Origin: Triglochin maritima
Lineage: Eukaryota > Streptophyta > Magnoliopsida > Alismatales > Juncaginaceae
Direction: 5' to 3'
NCBI GenBank assembly: GCA_963682175.1
Contig: OY821771.1
Coordinates: 7,687,001 to 7,751,000, forward strand
Length of the DNA: 64,000 nt
The notes beneath the pieces were generated by a model, which worked only from the letters and a program-made list of their open reading frames with translations, ran no database searches and was not told where the DNA came from. Positions 1 through 11,581 of the stretch are shown piece after piece (position 1 is the first letter of the stretch; each line of letters opens with the position of its first letter). The translations under genes and the position numbers were made by a program.

Positions 1-2411
1 ACGACTTCAGTGAATGTGGAAGGGTCCCCACATTCAGTTCCAAGTGTGAATGTAATGCTAGCATCATCATGACCATACCTTTGCGGTGCCCTAGTGATCC
101 TCCTTTGTCTCCCCTGGGCAATACTCTCCTGCTCAGGTTCTTCCTCTACTCGTGAGTCAATTCTTTCCTGTTGAACTTCTCTATTCGATTCACCCTCTGA
201 AGTTGTGACCCTTACTTCAGTTTCATCTCCCTACATGGAACCCTCTTGCTGCTCTTTCTCCTCAGGGCCTTTGAGTAAACTCGTCTCATCAAAGACTACA
301 TTACTCCGAAAGAGCATCTTCTTGTCCATTGACTCCTAAAGCTTATATCATTTAAATGACCTATCGTAACCAAGGAAAATACATTCCTTCGATTTAGAAT
401 CAAGTTTCGAATGTTGTGTCTCATCAACCAACACATAAGCTTTGCATCCAAATATCCACAACCATGAATAATCATATGGCTCACCCGTCCACACTTCCTG
501 AGGAATCTTCAATTCAAGTGTCGATGACAGTGAGATATTAACCAAATAGCAAGTCAGATCAACTGCATCGGCCCAGAAATCCTTAAATATAATCACATGA
601 AGCATCATGTTTCTAGACCGTTCACACAGTGTCTTGTTCATCCTTTCAGCTACCCCGTTCTGTTTTTGGACTTCACGGTGTAGTGAAATGTTTCGTGATG
701 CCTTCTTCTTCACAAAAACTCGTGAACTCCTTGAGGTGTATTCACCTCCATTATTTGTCCTCAAGTACTTAATAGATTTTCCCGTACTTTTCTCTACCTG
801 GGCATTTCATGCTTTAAACTTCTCAAAAACATCAGATTTGTTTTTTAGAAAATAAACTCATACATTCTTTGAGAAGTCATCGATGAATGTGATGAAATAT
901 TTGGCTCCACCTTTAGACTCAACAGGCGTCGGTCCCCAGACATCTGAGTGCACATACTCCAATATATTTTTCGTCTTGTGGATAGCCATCTTGAACCGAA
1001 TCTTGTGTTGTTTCCCGAAGACACAATATTTACAAAAATCTAATATGTAACTCTTAACACCCTTCCGCAGACCATGTTTGTGTAACTCACACAAACTCTT
1101 TTCCGACATATGACAAAGCCTCATATAACAAAGTCCGGTGTTGTCTTCGTCGTCTTGTGCAACACTTGCTACACCCTTTCCTGCTACTGCATTACTCTGC
1201 ATCCAATACAAATTGCCTATATTTGTTCATTTTATCACTATCATCACTCCATGAGTGACCTTCACCTTTCCGTCCGCACCAGACCATCTCCCACCTGAGG
1301 GTATCCAACTCTCCTAGAGATATCCGGTTCTTCTTCAACTCCGGAACATGACGCACACTTGTAAACATTCAAATGCATCCATCGAACATCTGAAACTATA
1401 TGGAACCAATCCTGATGGTAGTGCATGGTGCATCATTGCGCACAACAACGATTCCTCATTTAAGTGGCTCATAAGAAAAACCACTCTCTGACTGGGTACA
1501 TGTGATATGATGTTCCTGTATCCAAAATCCACATGTTCGATGATTTGTCGACACCTACAGTTCATACTATAAGGATGTCGGCTTCGTCCCTTTCCACCAC
1601 CACGTTAAGGGAATCAAACCCAAGGATTTGCCTTTCCCGTACTATTGTCCCTCATTGAAGGCTCTACAATCACGCTTCATGTAACCCGTCTTCTTGCAGA
1701 AGAAACATTTAAATGATCTCCCTTGTGATTTTGACCTGCCCCTGTTGTTTCCACTTCCTTTGTTACCCGTCTCTCCCCTTCCATTTGGTGAGATGATCAA
1801 CCCTTCACTCTATCAGAGGAGCTACTACTCGAATTCTTCATTGCATCAAAAGAAATCAATGTGACCTTGACCTCCTATAACACCAATGAATCATTCCCAT
1901 ATATGATCGTGTTCACCAAATTATCAACCGAGTCTGGCAGTGACGTCAACAACATCATTGCTTTGTCTTCATCTTCCCATTTGACACCTAGCTGGGTCAA
2001 ATCTGCGATCAGCTTGTTGAACACCGATAGGTGATCAATGAATAGTGTGTTCTCCTTCATCCGAAGCGTATACAACAAACACTTTAAATTCAACCCTTTG
2101 CTCAGGCTTTTCTTCATAAATCTGTCCTCTAGAAGTTTCCAATATTCATCCACTGTCGCTGTCGATTCCTCGAAGAGAAGATACTCGGAAAGACACAATT
2201 AGATGATCCTTATCGCCCGGAGATTCAACGTCTCCCACTTATCATCGGTCATATTCGACGACCTTTTCTCTTCACCACCCAAAGTATTCAAGAGTCCATT
2301 CTTCTGAGACAACAATGCATGAACCCTACTTTGCCAGGTGGAAAATTTTTCTTTTCTGGTGAATTTCTCCCCACAAAAATTCCACGCGTCTTCCGAAATC
2401 TCTAGCAGCAA
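1..2411 (-). pseudogene. Copia gag-pol pseudogene (gag, zinc knuckle, protease, integrase)
   Basis: Gag of the UBN2 type starts near 2411 and continues past an in-frame TAG at 2199-2201. A zinc knuckle lies at about 1675-1720; it reads CFFC...GYMKRDC, with Tyr where the metal-binding His is expected. The protease is recognisable by WILDTG with the catalytic DTG codons at 1514-1522. The GAG-pre-integrase and integrase core lie at about 858-1211 (HSDVWGP, FIDDFS) and 348-764 (RTNNGGEY, NGVAERMN). In the family the motif is RTDNGGEY, so one catalytic Asp has become Asn. The stretch 1-300 is the acidic, Ser/Glu-rich linker that precedes RT. Assignment to Copia is firm; it is non-functional. Confidence 0.9.
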
Positions 2412-2416
2412 CCAAA

Positions 2417-2427
2417 GCTTTGATACC
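2417..2427 (-). other. Primer binding site, initiator tRNA-Met type
   Basis: The minus strand reads GGTATCAAAGC six bases inside the LTR end. The usual plant Copia site is GGTATCAGAGC, so there is one mismatch. Confidence 0.75.
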
Positions 2428-2433
2428 GGCCGT

Positions 2434-3219
2434 TGAGAGAGATTCTAACAATGCTACTACGAAATGACAAATTAAAATGCACCAGCATATCACAAGAAAT
2501 GAATATTGAACGCGGAATTAAATAACTTTTGGCTCTCTACCAAACTTAATAGCAACAAAACACACACAAGATGAAAGAAACAAGCAATAAACAAACACAC
2601 ACTTGAAACAACCACGACACACACATTTTACATGGTTCGGCAATGTGCCTACGTCCTTTGGGGGGGGGGGGGGGGGGTCCACCGCGGGTTTCATTTCCTT
2701 TTTTCACTTCTCCAACAAGATAAGCAACCGAGATTATAAGGGTTTGAGACAATATTATGTCCTCCAAATCTCTCAAGAATTCTCTCTAACCCTAATCTCT
2801 CTCAAGAAAATAATAATGATGTGTTGTATGCGTACTGTACAAACAAGCGGTGTAAAGCCCTTAAATAGTAGACTCAAAACCGTACAGGAAAAACTACAAA
2901 ACGTGGGCAACGGTCGACCAAAATGATTCAACATTGGTCGACCGCTCCACGATTATCTTCACCTCGCAACCACTTTCCGGTCGACCAACATCTCCATCGG
3001 TCGACCTTTCTTGACCTCCAAAAAGTCCATAATTTTTTTGGTCAAACGATGTCCAACACTGGTTGACGGTTCTTCAATTCCGAAAGTGCCTGATAATGAT
3101 GCCGATTGACCATTTTTCACCTCTGAAAGGTCTTGATAAAATTGGTCGAACGATGCCCCACACTGGTCGACCGCTTTCCCTATTTTCCTTGTATTAACAA
3201 ATTTAAACAATTTCCAACA
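2434..3219 (-). repeat. 5' LTR of the Copia element
   Basis: On the minus strand the LTR begins TGTTGGAAATTG at 3219 and ends TCTCTCTCA at 2434, giving the canonical TG...CA. A TATA-like ctatttaa lies at 2861-2868. Upstream of it, in U3, are perfect GGTCGACC palindromes at 2912, 2936, 2979, 2999 and 3165, plus degenerate copies. A run of about 18 G lies near 2660. Boundaries are inferred from the termini and the primer binding site, since only one LTR is visible. Confidence 0.8.
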
Positions 3220-3780
3220 TAGATCTATCTCCTAAGGGTGGAGAATGATGAGATGGTGTATGAAGATAATTCAAGGTAGTCTTGATAGTATGCCGGAATT
3301 GGTGCTACTTAGTTTTGTCATATTTCATTCGTCCCATTTATTCTTGAGACTGAACCAAAACACATCTGAGTAGCATTTATATACGCACCATTAACTTATA
3401 AAAAAGGAAACCTATACAACAACATAAAAATCAATTCAACTTCCATTCAAATTTATCTATCAAAGGGAATACTGAACACCTATCATTACTAAAGAGCGAA
3501 AATGTAGTTTCTTACAAGTACGCTTCACGCATGTATACGATACTAATGCAATATAATAAGTACATTGATTACATTTTCATTTGAAAGTGTTACAAAAATG
3601 AAAAGCATACGTACGCAAACATGTAAGTAAAAATTAAGGGGATTTATTCAATACAACTTTTTTACCTCCTTAATATTTTCCGCAAGCTGTAGACCTATTT
3701 GTACTAATCCATATATAATTTAACCATGACTTATTATTCCAATTCTAAGCACCAAACGAGCTATTTCCGAAAATTTGATC
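3220..3780. other. AT-rich 3' flank of the BAHD gene
   Basis: This stretch holds the downstream flank and probable 3' UTR of the minus-strand acyltransferase. I see no coding sequence, RNA gene or repeat boundary in it. Confidence 0.5.
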
Positions 3781-5145
3781 TTAGCAGCCGTCAATATTGT
3801 AAACGATCTGCTTGAACAGCTCAGAGTGCTCATGCATAACTCCGGCGAACACATCGACGCCACCTTTATTCTGGAAAGAAGGGACGAAAACAACCAACCC
3901 TTCGACGGCCATGCTAGGCGGTGCGAAACCGCACGGGAGGCCACCTCCGAAGTCGAGGTCGTGGAAGTTCAACCCTAACCAACTGTCCACTTCAAGATTT
4001 GGACACATGATCTTGCCCTCCTCCAGATTCCTCACCAGACCCTCCTTCCCTTCTCTCCTCAAAACCTCCCCAAAATCCGCAAACGACTGGAAATACTCAT
4101 TGTCGATTCCCCCTATAGCTTCCTTGATATTCTCCGACACGTTCACGTAACTTTCTTTGAGCAAGTCCCCAACACTCATGTTCGGGTTGGCCCACAAGAC
4201 CAGATTGCCGAAGTAGTTTGTTGGAATGGTGGTTGGTCTCATCCGACCGCGACCGTTGACTGCGATCTTCACTTCGGTGTTTGTGTTTTTGTCTAGCCGA
4301 CGTGCGATGGTGAGCTTCTTCCAAACATGGGTAAGGAGGCAGCGGAACGTGGTGCAACGCCTAGAGCTTGTGGTGGCCTTCGCTTTGAGCTTTTCGACGA
4401 ACTCGGCAGGGAAGTGGAGTGCAACATGGTCAATTTTGATGGTGGAAGATGGAAGTATGTATTCTTCCATTGGTGGGGTCTCCATGAAGTCGATCCGGTA
4501 GTGGTCGAATTCGCAACGTGGTGGGCTTCTTGGTGCGGAGACCAATTGCCTATCGTGGAAGGGAAGGACATTGAGTTCGAGCCCCCGAACCATATTTGTC
4601 CAGTTAACATAAAAAGAGCTCATGGAATGACCATCAGCAACCCGATGGTTAGACGTGACTCCTATAATTAGACCACCACATGGAAAGCGGTTGAGCTGAA
4701 TTTGAAGTAACACCTCTACCTTCCCCTCTATTGGTGGGTGGAGTTGGCTCAGCTTCGTTGACGGAACCAGAGGGAGATTCTCCTCGAGCGTTGTGGAATT
4801 GAAATTGGCCTCCACGAGTTGGATTCCAGCGTCGTTGAGGACGACAGACGGCCGACCGTCTTCATTGGTGAGTATTCTACCGGAGAGATGGGGGTAGTAG
4901 AAGAGGACCTTGGAGAGGCCCTCTGTGATGAGCTTGTTGTTAGGGTTTGGGGATCGAAAGGCGAAGACACTCGCGACGTGGACGTTGTAGGCCACCTTGT
5001 CAAAGATGGTGAGTGGAACCTCTGTGTTTAGAGGAGGTATGTGTGTGTTTGATCTAACAAGATTGTTGTTGTTGACATGATGGTCGCTTGGGGAGACTGG
5101 CTTGAGGATGATGTTGGTCTTCACCTCAATCAAACCTATTGCCAT
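3781..5145 (-). CDS. BAHD acyl-CoA-dependent acyltransferase (hydroxycinnamoyl transferase type)
   Basis: This 454-residue single-exon protein is the usual length of a BAHD enzyme, a cytosolic transferase that moves an acyl group from a CoA thioester to an alcohol or amine. The catalytic HXXXD is HRVAD at residues 167-171. The structural motif near the C terminus, usually DFGWG, is DFGGG at 398-402, followed by LPCGFAPP. From family knowledge, DFGGG is common in plant amine-acylating members such as agmatine, putrescine or tryptamine hydroxycinnamoyl transferases, so an amide-forming role in phenolamide synthesis is my inference; a shikimate/quinate or alcohol acceptor is not excluded. The start is favoured by the context AAAATGGC and by a TATA box about 95 bp upstream. 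The frame is intact. It is the only intact gene in the first 45 kb and sits between transposons. Long open frames on the opposite strand here are shadows. Confidence 0.93.
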   Translation of the reverse strand: MAIGLIEVKTNIILKPVSPSDHHVNNNNLVRSNTHIPPLNTEVPLTIFDKVAYNVHVASVFAFRSPNPNNKLITEGLSKVLFYYPHLSGRILTNEDGRPSVVLNDAGIQLVEANFNSTTLEENLPLVPSTKLSQLHPPIEGKVEVLLQIQLNRFPCGGLIIGVTSNHRVADGHSMSSFYVNWTNMVRGLELNVLPFHDRQLVSAPRSPPRCEFDHYRIDFMETPPMEEYILPSSTIKIDHVALHFPAEFVEKLKAKATTSSRRCTTFRCLLTHVWKKLTIARRLDKNTNTEVKIAVNGRGRMRPTTIPTNYFGNLVLWANPNMSVGDLLKESYVNVSENIKEAIGGIDNEYFQSFADFGEVLRREGKEGLVRNLEEGKIMCPNLEVDSWLGLNFHDLDFGGGLPCGFAPPSMAVEGLVVFVPSFQNKGGVDVFAGVMHEHSELFKQIVYNIDGC

Positions 5146-5239
5146 TTTCGTTTCGAAATTAGCTACTTAAGGAACGGTTTGTTGTCTTTCTTTGGCTTTG
5201 CTATGGTTTTGTGTGGAATTAAGTGTAGTATGCATGTTG

Positions 5240-5248
5240 TTTTATAGG
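5240..5248 (-). promoter_or_regulatory. TATA box of the BAHD gene
   Basis: The minus strand reads cctataaaa about 95 bp upstream of the start codon, a normal plant TATA-to-ATG distance with a short AC-rich leader between. Confidence 0.65.
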
Positions 5249-5396
5249 TACATGAGTTAGATATGTTGTTGTAGACGTGGAAAGTTGAAACAGGACGATA
5301 TGTTGTAGTACACGTCATCGCTAAAAGTTGAAACATGTGCCAACTCATTGATTTTGCGGGGAACCTTGTGTGTGTCTAGAATCTATGGCTAGTACA

Positions 5397-6306
5397 TGGG
5401 GCTGTTTGGAGGGCAGTTTCGGAAATTTTTGAGGTATTGTGTGAAAATAAACAACGAGATTCCTAAATTTGAAAAAATTGTTCTCCTAGTTTAAATAATA
5501 AAAATTTCACTAACTTAATGCAATATTAATTGAATATTTTTGTCTTCTTAGCAATTTTTTAGACAAATTTATCAATGTTTATGTGTTATTTATGTGTTAA
5601 CACTAATTTTATTCTCAACCCAATAAGCCCATGTACAATTTTTTTTGAGCCCCCCTTCAAAATGAGGCCCAGAATGAGGCCCGGAGCAGGAGCTCACCCT
5701 GCTCCTGCTATTGGGCCGGGTCTGGTTGTTTGTCGGGCGGGTTTGACCCGCCAACCCGTCCCATTCCGTCCCGTGTGAGACGGGTTGCGGTTGAAATTTT
5801 CTTTATCCGCGATCTGTTAACCCACGACCCGTTAACCCACCGGACTAAACGGGACGGGTTGTCGTTAATGTGTTACCTGCCCCCGTTAACCCGTTACAAA
5901 TATATAAAAAACACAGTTATGTTAAAACTTTCATTATTTCATTAGACTTCTAACGTTTATGTGATGGTTCGTGACTTTATATGTTTGTTAATTGTTCATT
6001 TAAGCACTTTAAATTATAGACTTGTAATTTTATAGACTTATATGAATATTTTATGCATGTAAGCTTAATTATAGACTTGTAGAAATACATTTATGTATGT
6101 ATGTGTCAATGTAATAAGTTCAATAAATCTTTACAGGAATTCACCCGTTCTGACCGCTTAACCCGCCTCGCCCCGCGTAACCAGCCCTTAAGTGGGGCGG
6201 GTAGCGGCCCAATTTTTTTTAACCCACCCCGTCCGTTTGCCTGCCTGACTTTGGTGGGACAGGTAGGAGGCATAACCAAATCCGCCCCGCCCCATTTGCA
6301 GCCCTA
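5397..6306. mobile_element. Non-autonomous hAT-like element
   Basis: The sequence CTAGTACA occurs at 5389-5396 and again at 6307-6314, an 8-bp direct repeat as expected for hAT insertion. The right end read inward is TAGGGCTGCAAATGGGG and the left end is TGGGGCTGTTTGG, a short imperfect terminal inverted repeat. The interior is rich in CCCGTTAACCC/GGGCGGGTT units, as in the element at 58893-59476. The left terminus is less certain because the target is a local repeat containing tagtacatgg. Confidence 0.55.
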
Positions 6307-6484
6307 CTAGTACATGGTCCTTTGGAATAATAGTTAGTATATGTTGTAATAGTTAGTTAGTACATGGTCCTTTTGAATAATAGTATATGGTCCTTTGTAA
6401 TAATATTTAGTATATGTTGTAATAGTTAGTTAGTACATGATCCTTTGGAATAATAGTTAGTACGGATCCTTTTGGAATAATAGT
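6307..6484. repeat. Imperfect tandem repeats of a tagtacatggtcctttggaa unit
   Basis: Variants of a unit containing tagtacatggtcctttggaa, taatagttagtatatg and ttgtaatagttag recur about four times, immediately right of the hAT-like element. Confidence 0.7.
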
Positions 6485-6485
6485 C

Positions 6486-8253
6486 AGAGCATCAACTATC
6501 ATGGACATACGTCATGCATACTTTCTTTCTTTTTCTGCCACGTCATCATGATCAACATTCTCTTTTTTCTTCACTATTCACCCATTTATCATGACCTAGG
6601 TCATCACACTCTTTTTCCTCCACATCGTTAATTTCTTTATCAACTTTTATTATATTCCAAAATTATTTATATGAACCAAAAACATTAATAATCTATTTGG
6701 AAATACCAATAAATCTTGTATTGTTATTTTTATCATTTTTATCTACTTTTTAAGGGAACTACTATTCATCACCGAAAAACTACTTAAATCACCCCAACAA
6801 TTACCTTTTTGCCCTTCACAGCTCATTTAATACTCATTTCGTCTCGTCTCTTAAAATTAGGTTTCTGGCTACGTTTTCCTCATTTTCCGAGTACCAACAC
6901 CACGAAAATGACTGATTAAAAGCCTGGATTTGGTGAAATAAGCCCAGAAAAAAACAAATCAGGTCGGGCGTGTGGGTAAAACGCTTCCCCCATTTGGGGG
7001 TTTACCCAGACGTCACCCTCATGAAGATGACGTTTTACCCAAACGCCCCCCATGGGGGGGGGGGGGGGGGGGGGGGCTCCGGCCGACGCCCCCTAAATTT
7101 TTTAATAAAAAAATTAAAAATTATACGGTGTATTATCTCAAATTATTTCAGGTTCCGTTCCAAGTTTTTTGGTATTAATTAGTAATTATACAGGTTGGAT
7201 TACAATGAATTTTTTGCAAGTGATGATTATTCAAAAAAATTCAAATGTACTCCTCCTAGGTGTACTTCAACCCGGGTTACTAAATACCCCCCGTGGAGCG
7301 AGCGGCATTCCACCTCGCCGGTGAGGTGGCGGGGGTGGCAAGAGGGCAACGCTCCTTGAGAATTTTTTGGATCTGATTTTTTTTTAATATTCATCAGTTG
7401 CAAAAAAACTCATTGTAATCAAACACGTACAATTACCAATTAATACCAAAAAACTTGGAACGGAACTTGAAATAATTTGAGATAACACACCGTATATTTT
7501 TTGATTTTTTTATTAAAACAATTTAGCGGTCGTCCGCCAGAGCCGCCCCCATTGGGTGGCGTCTTAGCCAGACGCCCCCATTGGGGGGGGGGGGGGGGGG
7601 GGGCTGTGGCGGACGCCCGCTAATTTTTTTATTTTTTATTATTAAAAAGAAGTTGGATATTTTACGAGATTCGAGTACACCGGGGCGTCCGTTGGCTCAT
7701 TTACTGACATCCGAAACATTATTTTTTATGATTATGAGAGGAAGATGAAGATGGATGGGTGATAGGAGGGTGAAATGTCACGACATATGAATAGAAATGA
7801 GAGAATGACAAAATAGTAATTCGTTGGGGCGATTTGAGTAGTTTTCTGGTGATGAATAACAATTCAGTTTTAAATCTTATTTTCTTAAAATATGTTTTAT
7901 AATTGTTTTTTATTTTCTAACTTATTAATTATAGCTCGATTTTGCAACTAATTAAAAAAATAATTTAATTTTTAAAAAAATATAAACAATTATAAAACGT
8001 ATTTTAACAAAAAATTAAAAAAAGAATTAAAAAGAATTTTAAACAAACAAACAAAACCAAAAACAAAACAAAACAGAAAAAGATTAAAAAAACCCACGAT
8101 CGACCAAGGTCAGGACCAGGTCGCTTCAGCGACCTGGTCGTTGATCCGGTCGATGGATGACTGGGTCATCCTCCCCATGACCAGGTCGGTCGAAGAGGGG
8201 GTGACCTCCACTGGGTCGGTCATCGGAGGAAGACCTCCCATAGTGAATGGTCT
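6486..8253. mobile_element. Possible PIF/Harbinger-like MITE carrying a later insertion
   Basis: The left end AGAGCATCAACTATCATGG and the right end read inward, AGACCATTCACTATGGGAGG, are similar. The left end resembles the GAGCATC/GGCCATC termini of other elements at 29149, 38548 and 46636. A MULE-like MITE (6754-7867) lies inside. No convincing TWA duplication is visible, so limits and class are tentative. Confidence 0.4.
6754..7867. mobile_element. MULE-like MITE, copy 1 of 3
   Basis: The ends are inverted repeats over about 60 bp: GGGAACTACTATTCATCACC on the left matches, inverted, GGTGATGAATAACAATTCAG on the right, followed on both sides by a motif containing ACTACTTAAATC and CCCCAA. Inside, two arms at about 7085-7230 and 7380-7530 (containing tacggtgt and ccaagttttttggtatt) form a further inverted repeat. 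Two poly-G tracts of about 20-24 bases (near 7055 and 7585) and GC-rich acgcccccattggg blocks occupy the core. The flanks share only TTTTAA, so the target duplication is eroded. Confidence 0.75.
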
Positions 8254-8258
8254 TAGTT

Positions 8259-8526
8259 ATGGGTGAGCATTCGGGCCAGACCGGACCAGACCAGATTTTT
8301 TTCCGGGGTCTAGACCGAAGATCGGACCGGATGGCTTTGGACCGGTGACCGGTTTGATCCGGTCTAAAACCGGATTTTTTAATATAAAAAAATGAAAATC
8401 AGACCAGTCCGGACCGGACCGAAACCGAAATTTCAAAAAACCAGAACCTGGACCGGTTGGATCCGGTTCAGACCGAACTCGGACCGACCGGTCCGGTCCA
8501 TAAGATCGGATTATGCTCACCCTTAG
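8259..8526. mobile_element. Small hAT-like MITE rich in GGACCGG motifs
   Basis: Terminal inverted repeats GGGTGAGCAT and ATGCTCACCC bound a 268-bp segment full of ggaccggac and accggtt units. The flanks TCTTAGTT (8251-8258) and TCTTAGTA (8527-8534) match at 7 of 8 positions, consistent with an 8-bp hAT duplication. Confidence 0.55.
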
Positions 8527-8835
8527 TCTTAGTATATTTTGTGGGGAACCTTGTGTGTGTCTTGAGTAGTTGAGGGGCAAACTGGTGTGCGAAAGTGGTA
8601 TTCACGTGCGAGAAGACAAAAAAAAGACGAAACTGGAAGGATGCTATTTTGAGGGAAAATAAGGTGTGTTTCAACAGATTTGGTGAGGTTTTTTTATTAT
8701 AAAAAGATAATTTATATTTATTATAGCAACTGGTTGTGAATCACCACTCGTCCTTGAATTTTTCCCCCTCAAGCACATATTGCGTATCTTTCTACTTCGG
8801 AACGCCTCTGGCCTCCCCAGTGGGCCGGTCGAGAT

Positions 8836-9720
8836 CCTCATAGCACCCTTCACGGGTGCTCTTTGGGGTCTAGTCCCCCTCAGACCCGACCCCTTAATGG
8901 GGGCCAGACTCAGGTTGGCTTATTTTTTTTTGTTATTTTTTTGGTTTTTTATATTGGTTATTTAATATATAATTGATATTCATAGTAATTTATATAATTA
9001 GACTTTATTCGTGAAAATTATAATAAATGAAAATTAGTAAGATAAATGTAAATAATTTCTCGAAATTAGTAAAAATAAGTGTAAGTAATTAAAGAAAATT
9101 AGTAAGATAATTGGAAATGTATGTAATTAGAGAAATTACCTAGCAAAATACAACACACGAATTTACCCAGCCGACCCCCGACCGACCCGTTGGGGGTGGG
9201 CATTATAATTAGAAATAATTAGTAAAATAAAGGAAATTACATAAATGTAAAAATAAACCAAATAAAGGAAATTAAATTAAACGACCGACCTCAAAACACG
9301 GCCGAAAGTTCAAACGAGTCAGGTCTTCCATATTCCACCGATCGTATCGTAGATATTAACATATACATATATATATATATGTATGTATGTATATATATGT
9401 ATCTATATATGTATGTGTAACAGAGATCGGGTTCGGGACGCCCGAAGACATATAGCATTGCGAGCCGATTTGATCGAAAATACGTTTCAACTGTTTGAAA
9501 GGAATGCAAATTAATTTTGTTTGTAATATGTATTGTAATAATTTAATTGAAAATTATCGTATTATGTAATTTTCGAATTTTAATTAAATATAATTTTTCG
9601 AAATTATTTGCTAATTAATGTAATTTAATTAGATTAAGTCACAGTAGAAATAATTTATTTAGTAGTTTGTGTATTTTTGTGATGAAATAGAAAATAAGGT
9701 AAAAATAAATGACGTGGACA
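8836..9720. mobile_element. Degenerate element related to that at 47309-48056
   Basis: The left part (cacccttcacgggtgc, then a ctagtccccctcagaccc block and poly-T) and the internal gacccccgaccgaccc motif near 9175 follow the same order as the better-bounded element at 47309-48056. Both also end with aaataaatgaygtgga. I cannot place exact ends or a duplication. Confidence 0.35.
9361..9412. repeat. TA/TG microsatellite
   Basis: Alternating (ta)n and (tatg)n repeats. Confidence 0.85.
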
Positions 9721-9789
9721 AGAGACAAGAGAGATCGTCGAAACTCAGATTATGGTTAACAAGGGAAAAATAAGTTGAGTTGGGTACAT

Positions 9790-11580
9790 ATATATTCTTG
9801 GTGCTCCCTAAAATAGGTGCGGACATGCGTGATTACTTAGACGTCTTTGCAGTAAGGTTTCCTGCTGGCGTGGGGTTCGAGTCTTATAGATGTTGAGATG
9901 CAAGAGCAATTATCAGAAAAGTACGATGTTGTGATTAGGTCTTATGAAACGTATGATTGTGTGCATATTCCAAACGATAAGGCAGTTCCACTCACCAAAT
10001 TCTATCCAGAAAGATTTGTCGAAAGATTTGTCAAATACCATCATCATGATGATTTAGCATGCATCAAGAGTGCCCAACTTTTTCTAACTGAAACTCTAAT
10101 TAAATATGAAAGCAATACATTTATGCAAAAAAAGTTGCTGAAATGGATAAGTAATTTAACCTCATACAAATTGCTTTTAAATTCATGGAATAACATTACT
10201 TCTACTAGTAAATCGCTGCAATGTCATTTCTAAAATACATATATTTTCTAAAGATTACTGTCATTATAGTAAATTTTTATTCTTCAAGTTCATGATTTAT
10301 TCTGTCAATTTATTAGTTAGTCTCTTTTTACTTTACTTCGTTTGTAATGTTATATGATCTATTGGAAATGTGTTTACGCACGTGCAAATCCACTAGTCTA
10401 AGAAAGGAGGACATCCACCATTTTACATTATTTGATTATCTCACCGGCTTTATGGAAGTGGTGCTTTGATTATCTCATCAGCCATTGTGGAAGTAGTACT
10501 TTCTCGGACGTCGTTCATTATTTGATTATTTCATTAGACTTTTATTAGACTTAGACTATTTCCTCTACTAGGTTTCTTTTGAGTTTTTAGCATAAGGAAG
10601 CCGGGCTTGAAGCTTTCAACCGTTGCTTATTATTATACCATAATTTATGAGTTTATGGTAGTGCAAAGAAGTACAAACAACTACAAGAGGTGGAGTAGTT
10701 TTTTTGGATTTTGAAATTTGACTTAGTTAAAACCGATTTCAGATAGCTTATCTTGGAATTTCTTTAACTAAAAAGTTGTAGGTTTAAACCTACAAACCCA
10801 TAGTGATTAGCATATTCTCATTTTCTCCTCCTTGCTGCCATATGTGTATATTTGTTCCGTTAAAATTACTCTACCGTTGTGTGGTACTAAGTATACTAAT
10901 CATATCTCTTTATTGTTTGGCTTTTTTATAGAAATAACGTTTACAAAATTACTTTCGTGTTTTTTTTCATAATTATTACGTTAGGAATTTTTCATGTAAA
11001 ATCCCGTTTTTTGTGAAGTTATTATATGGTCAATTTAAACCTTAATTGTTTTTTTAATTGTGTGATTTGAAAAATCTTGGCAATTTCATTTTCTACTCAT
11101 ACTTTAAAGAATCAAAAGTTTTTTTTTGTTTTTTATTTCACACTTGCAAATTACTTTGTGATTTATTTTAAGAATTTGCATCAAATAGATTTAATTGAAG
11201 TTTATAATAGTTACTTATATCATCTTAAATTTTTATCATTCTGTGCTTATAAACTAAAATACTCGTGTTAAGCACGGGATTATTGCAAGTTATTTCTTCA
11301 AAATGTGCATGTATACTATTGTGTAACCATTTCATGCAACTAACCCGGTCCAAGCCGCGCGGTGTAGGACCTCTCCTATTCAAAATTTTTTCTCAATAAA
11401 TAATATAAAATTTAGTTGCTCGATTATATTACTGATTTTCATGGTCATGGACACGTAGTTTCTATAGGACCAAAGAATATATATGTAACTAGGCCTGAGC
11501 ACCAAAATCAAATTATCAAATCAAACACCAATGATACGGAAAGGACTATATGTAACATATATCCGGTGGTCGGCATAAGC
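9790..11580. other. AT-rich region without a recognised gene
   Basis: One open frame of 111 codons (9898-10233, plus) exists but matches no family I recognise and has no supporting signals. Short repeats of tttgattatctca occur near 10430-10520. I see no RNA gene or element boundary that I can support. Confidence 0.4.
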
Positions 11581-11581
11581 C

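Larger units (their letters stand above)
1..3219 (-). mobile_element. Decayed Ty1/Copia retrotransposon, truncated by the window edge
   Basis: Read on the minus strand, this is a 5' LTR (2434-3219), a primer binding site, then gag, protease and integrase remnants in Copia order (gag-PR-INT). Reverse transcriptase is not reached; the element continues beyond base 1. The coding region has many stops and frame changes, so this is an old inactive copy. The 5-bp duplication cannot be tested because the other LTR is outside the window; the base next to the LTR start is at 3220. Confidence 0.9.

Noticed and set aside
3775..5031. Several plus-strand and alternative-frame open frames over the acyltransferase
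   Set aside because: They are shadows of the 454-residue BAHD frame, which has all family motifs.
9898..10233. 111-codon open frame
   Set aside because: No recognised domain, no promoter or splice evidence, AT-rich surroundings; reported only as unassigned sequence.
10370..10400. Possible Helitron 3' end (cacgtgc hairpin then ctagt)
   Set aside because: No matching 5' TC end and the base after CTAGT is not T.
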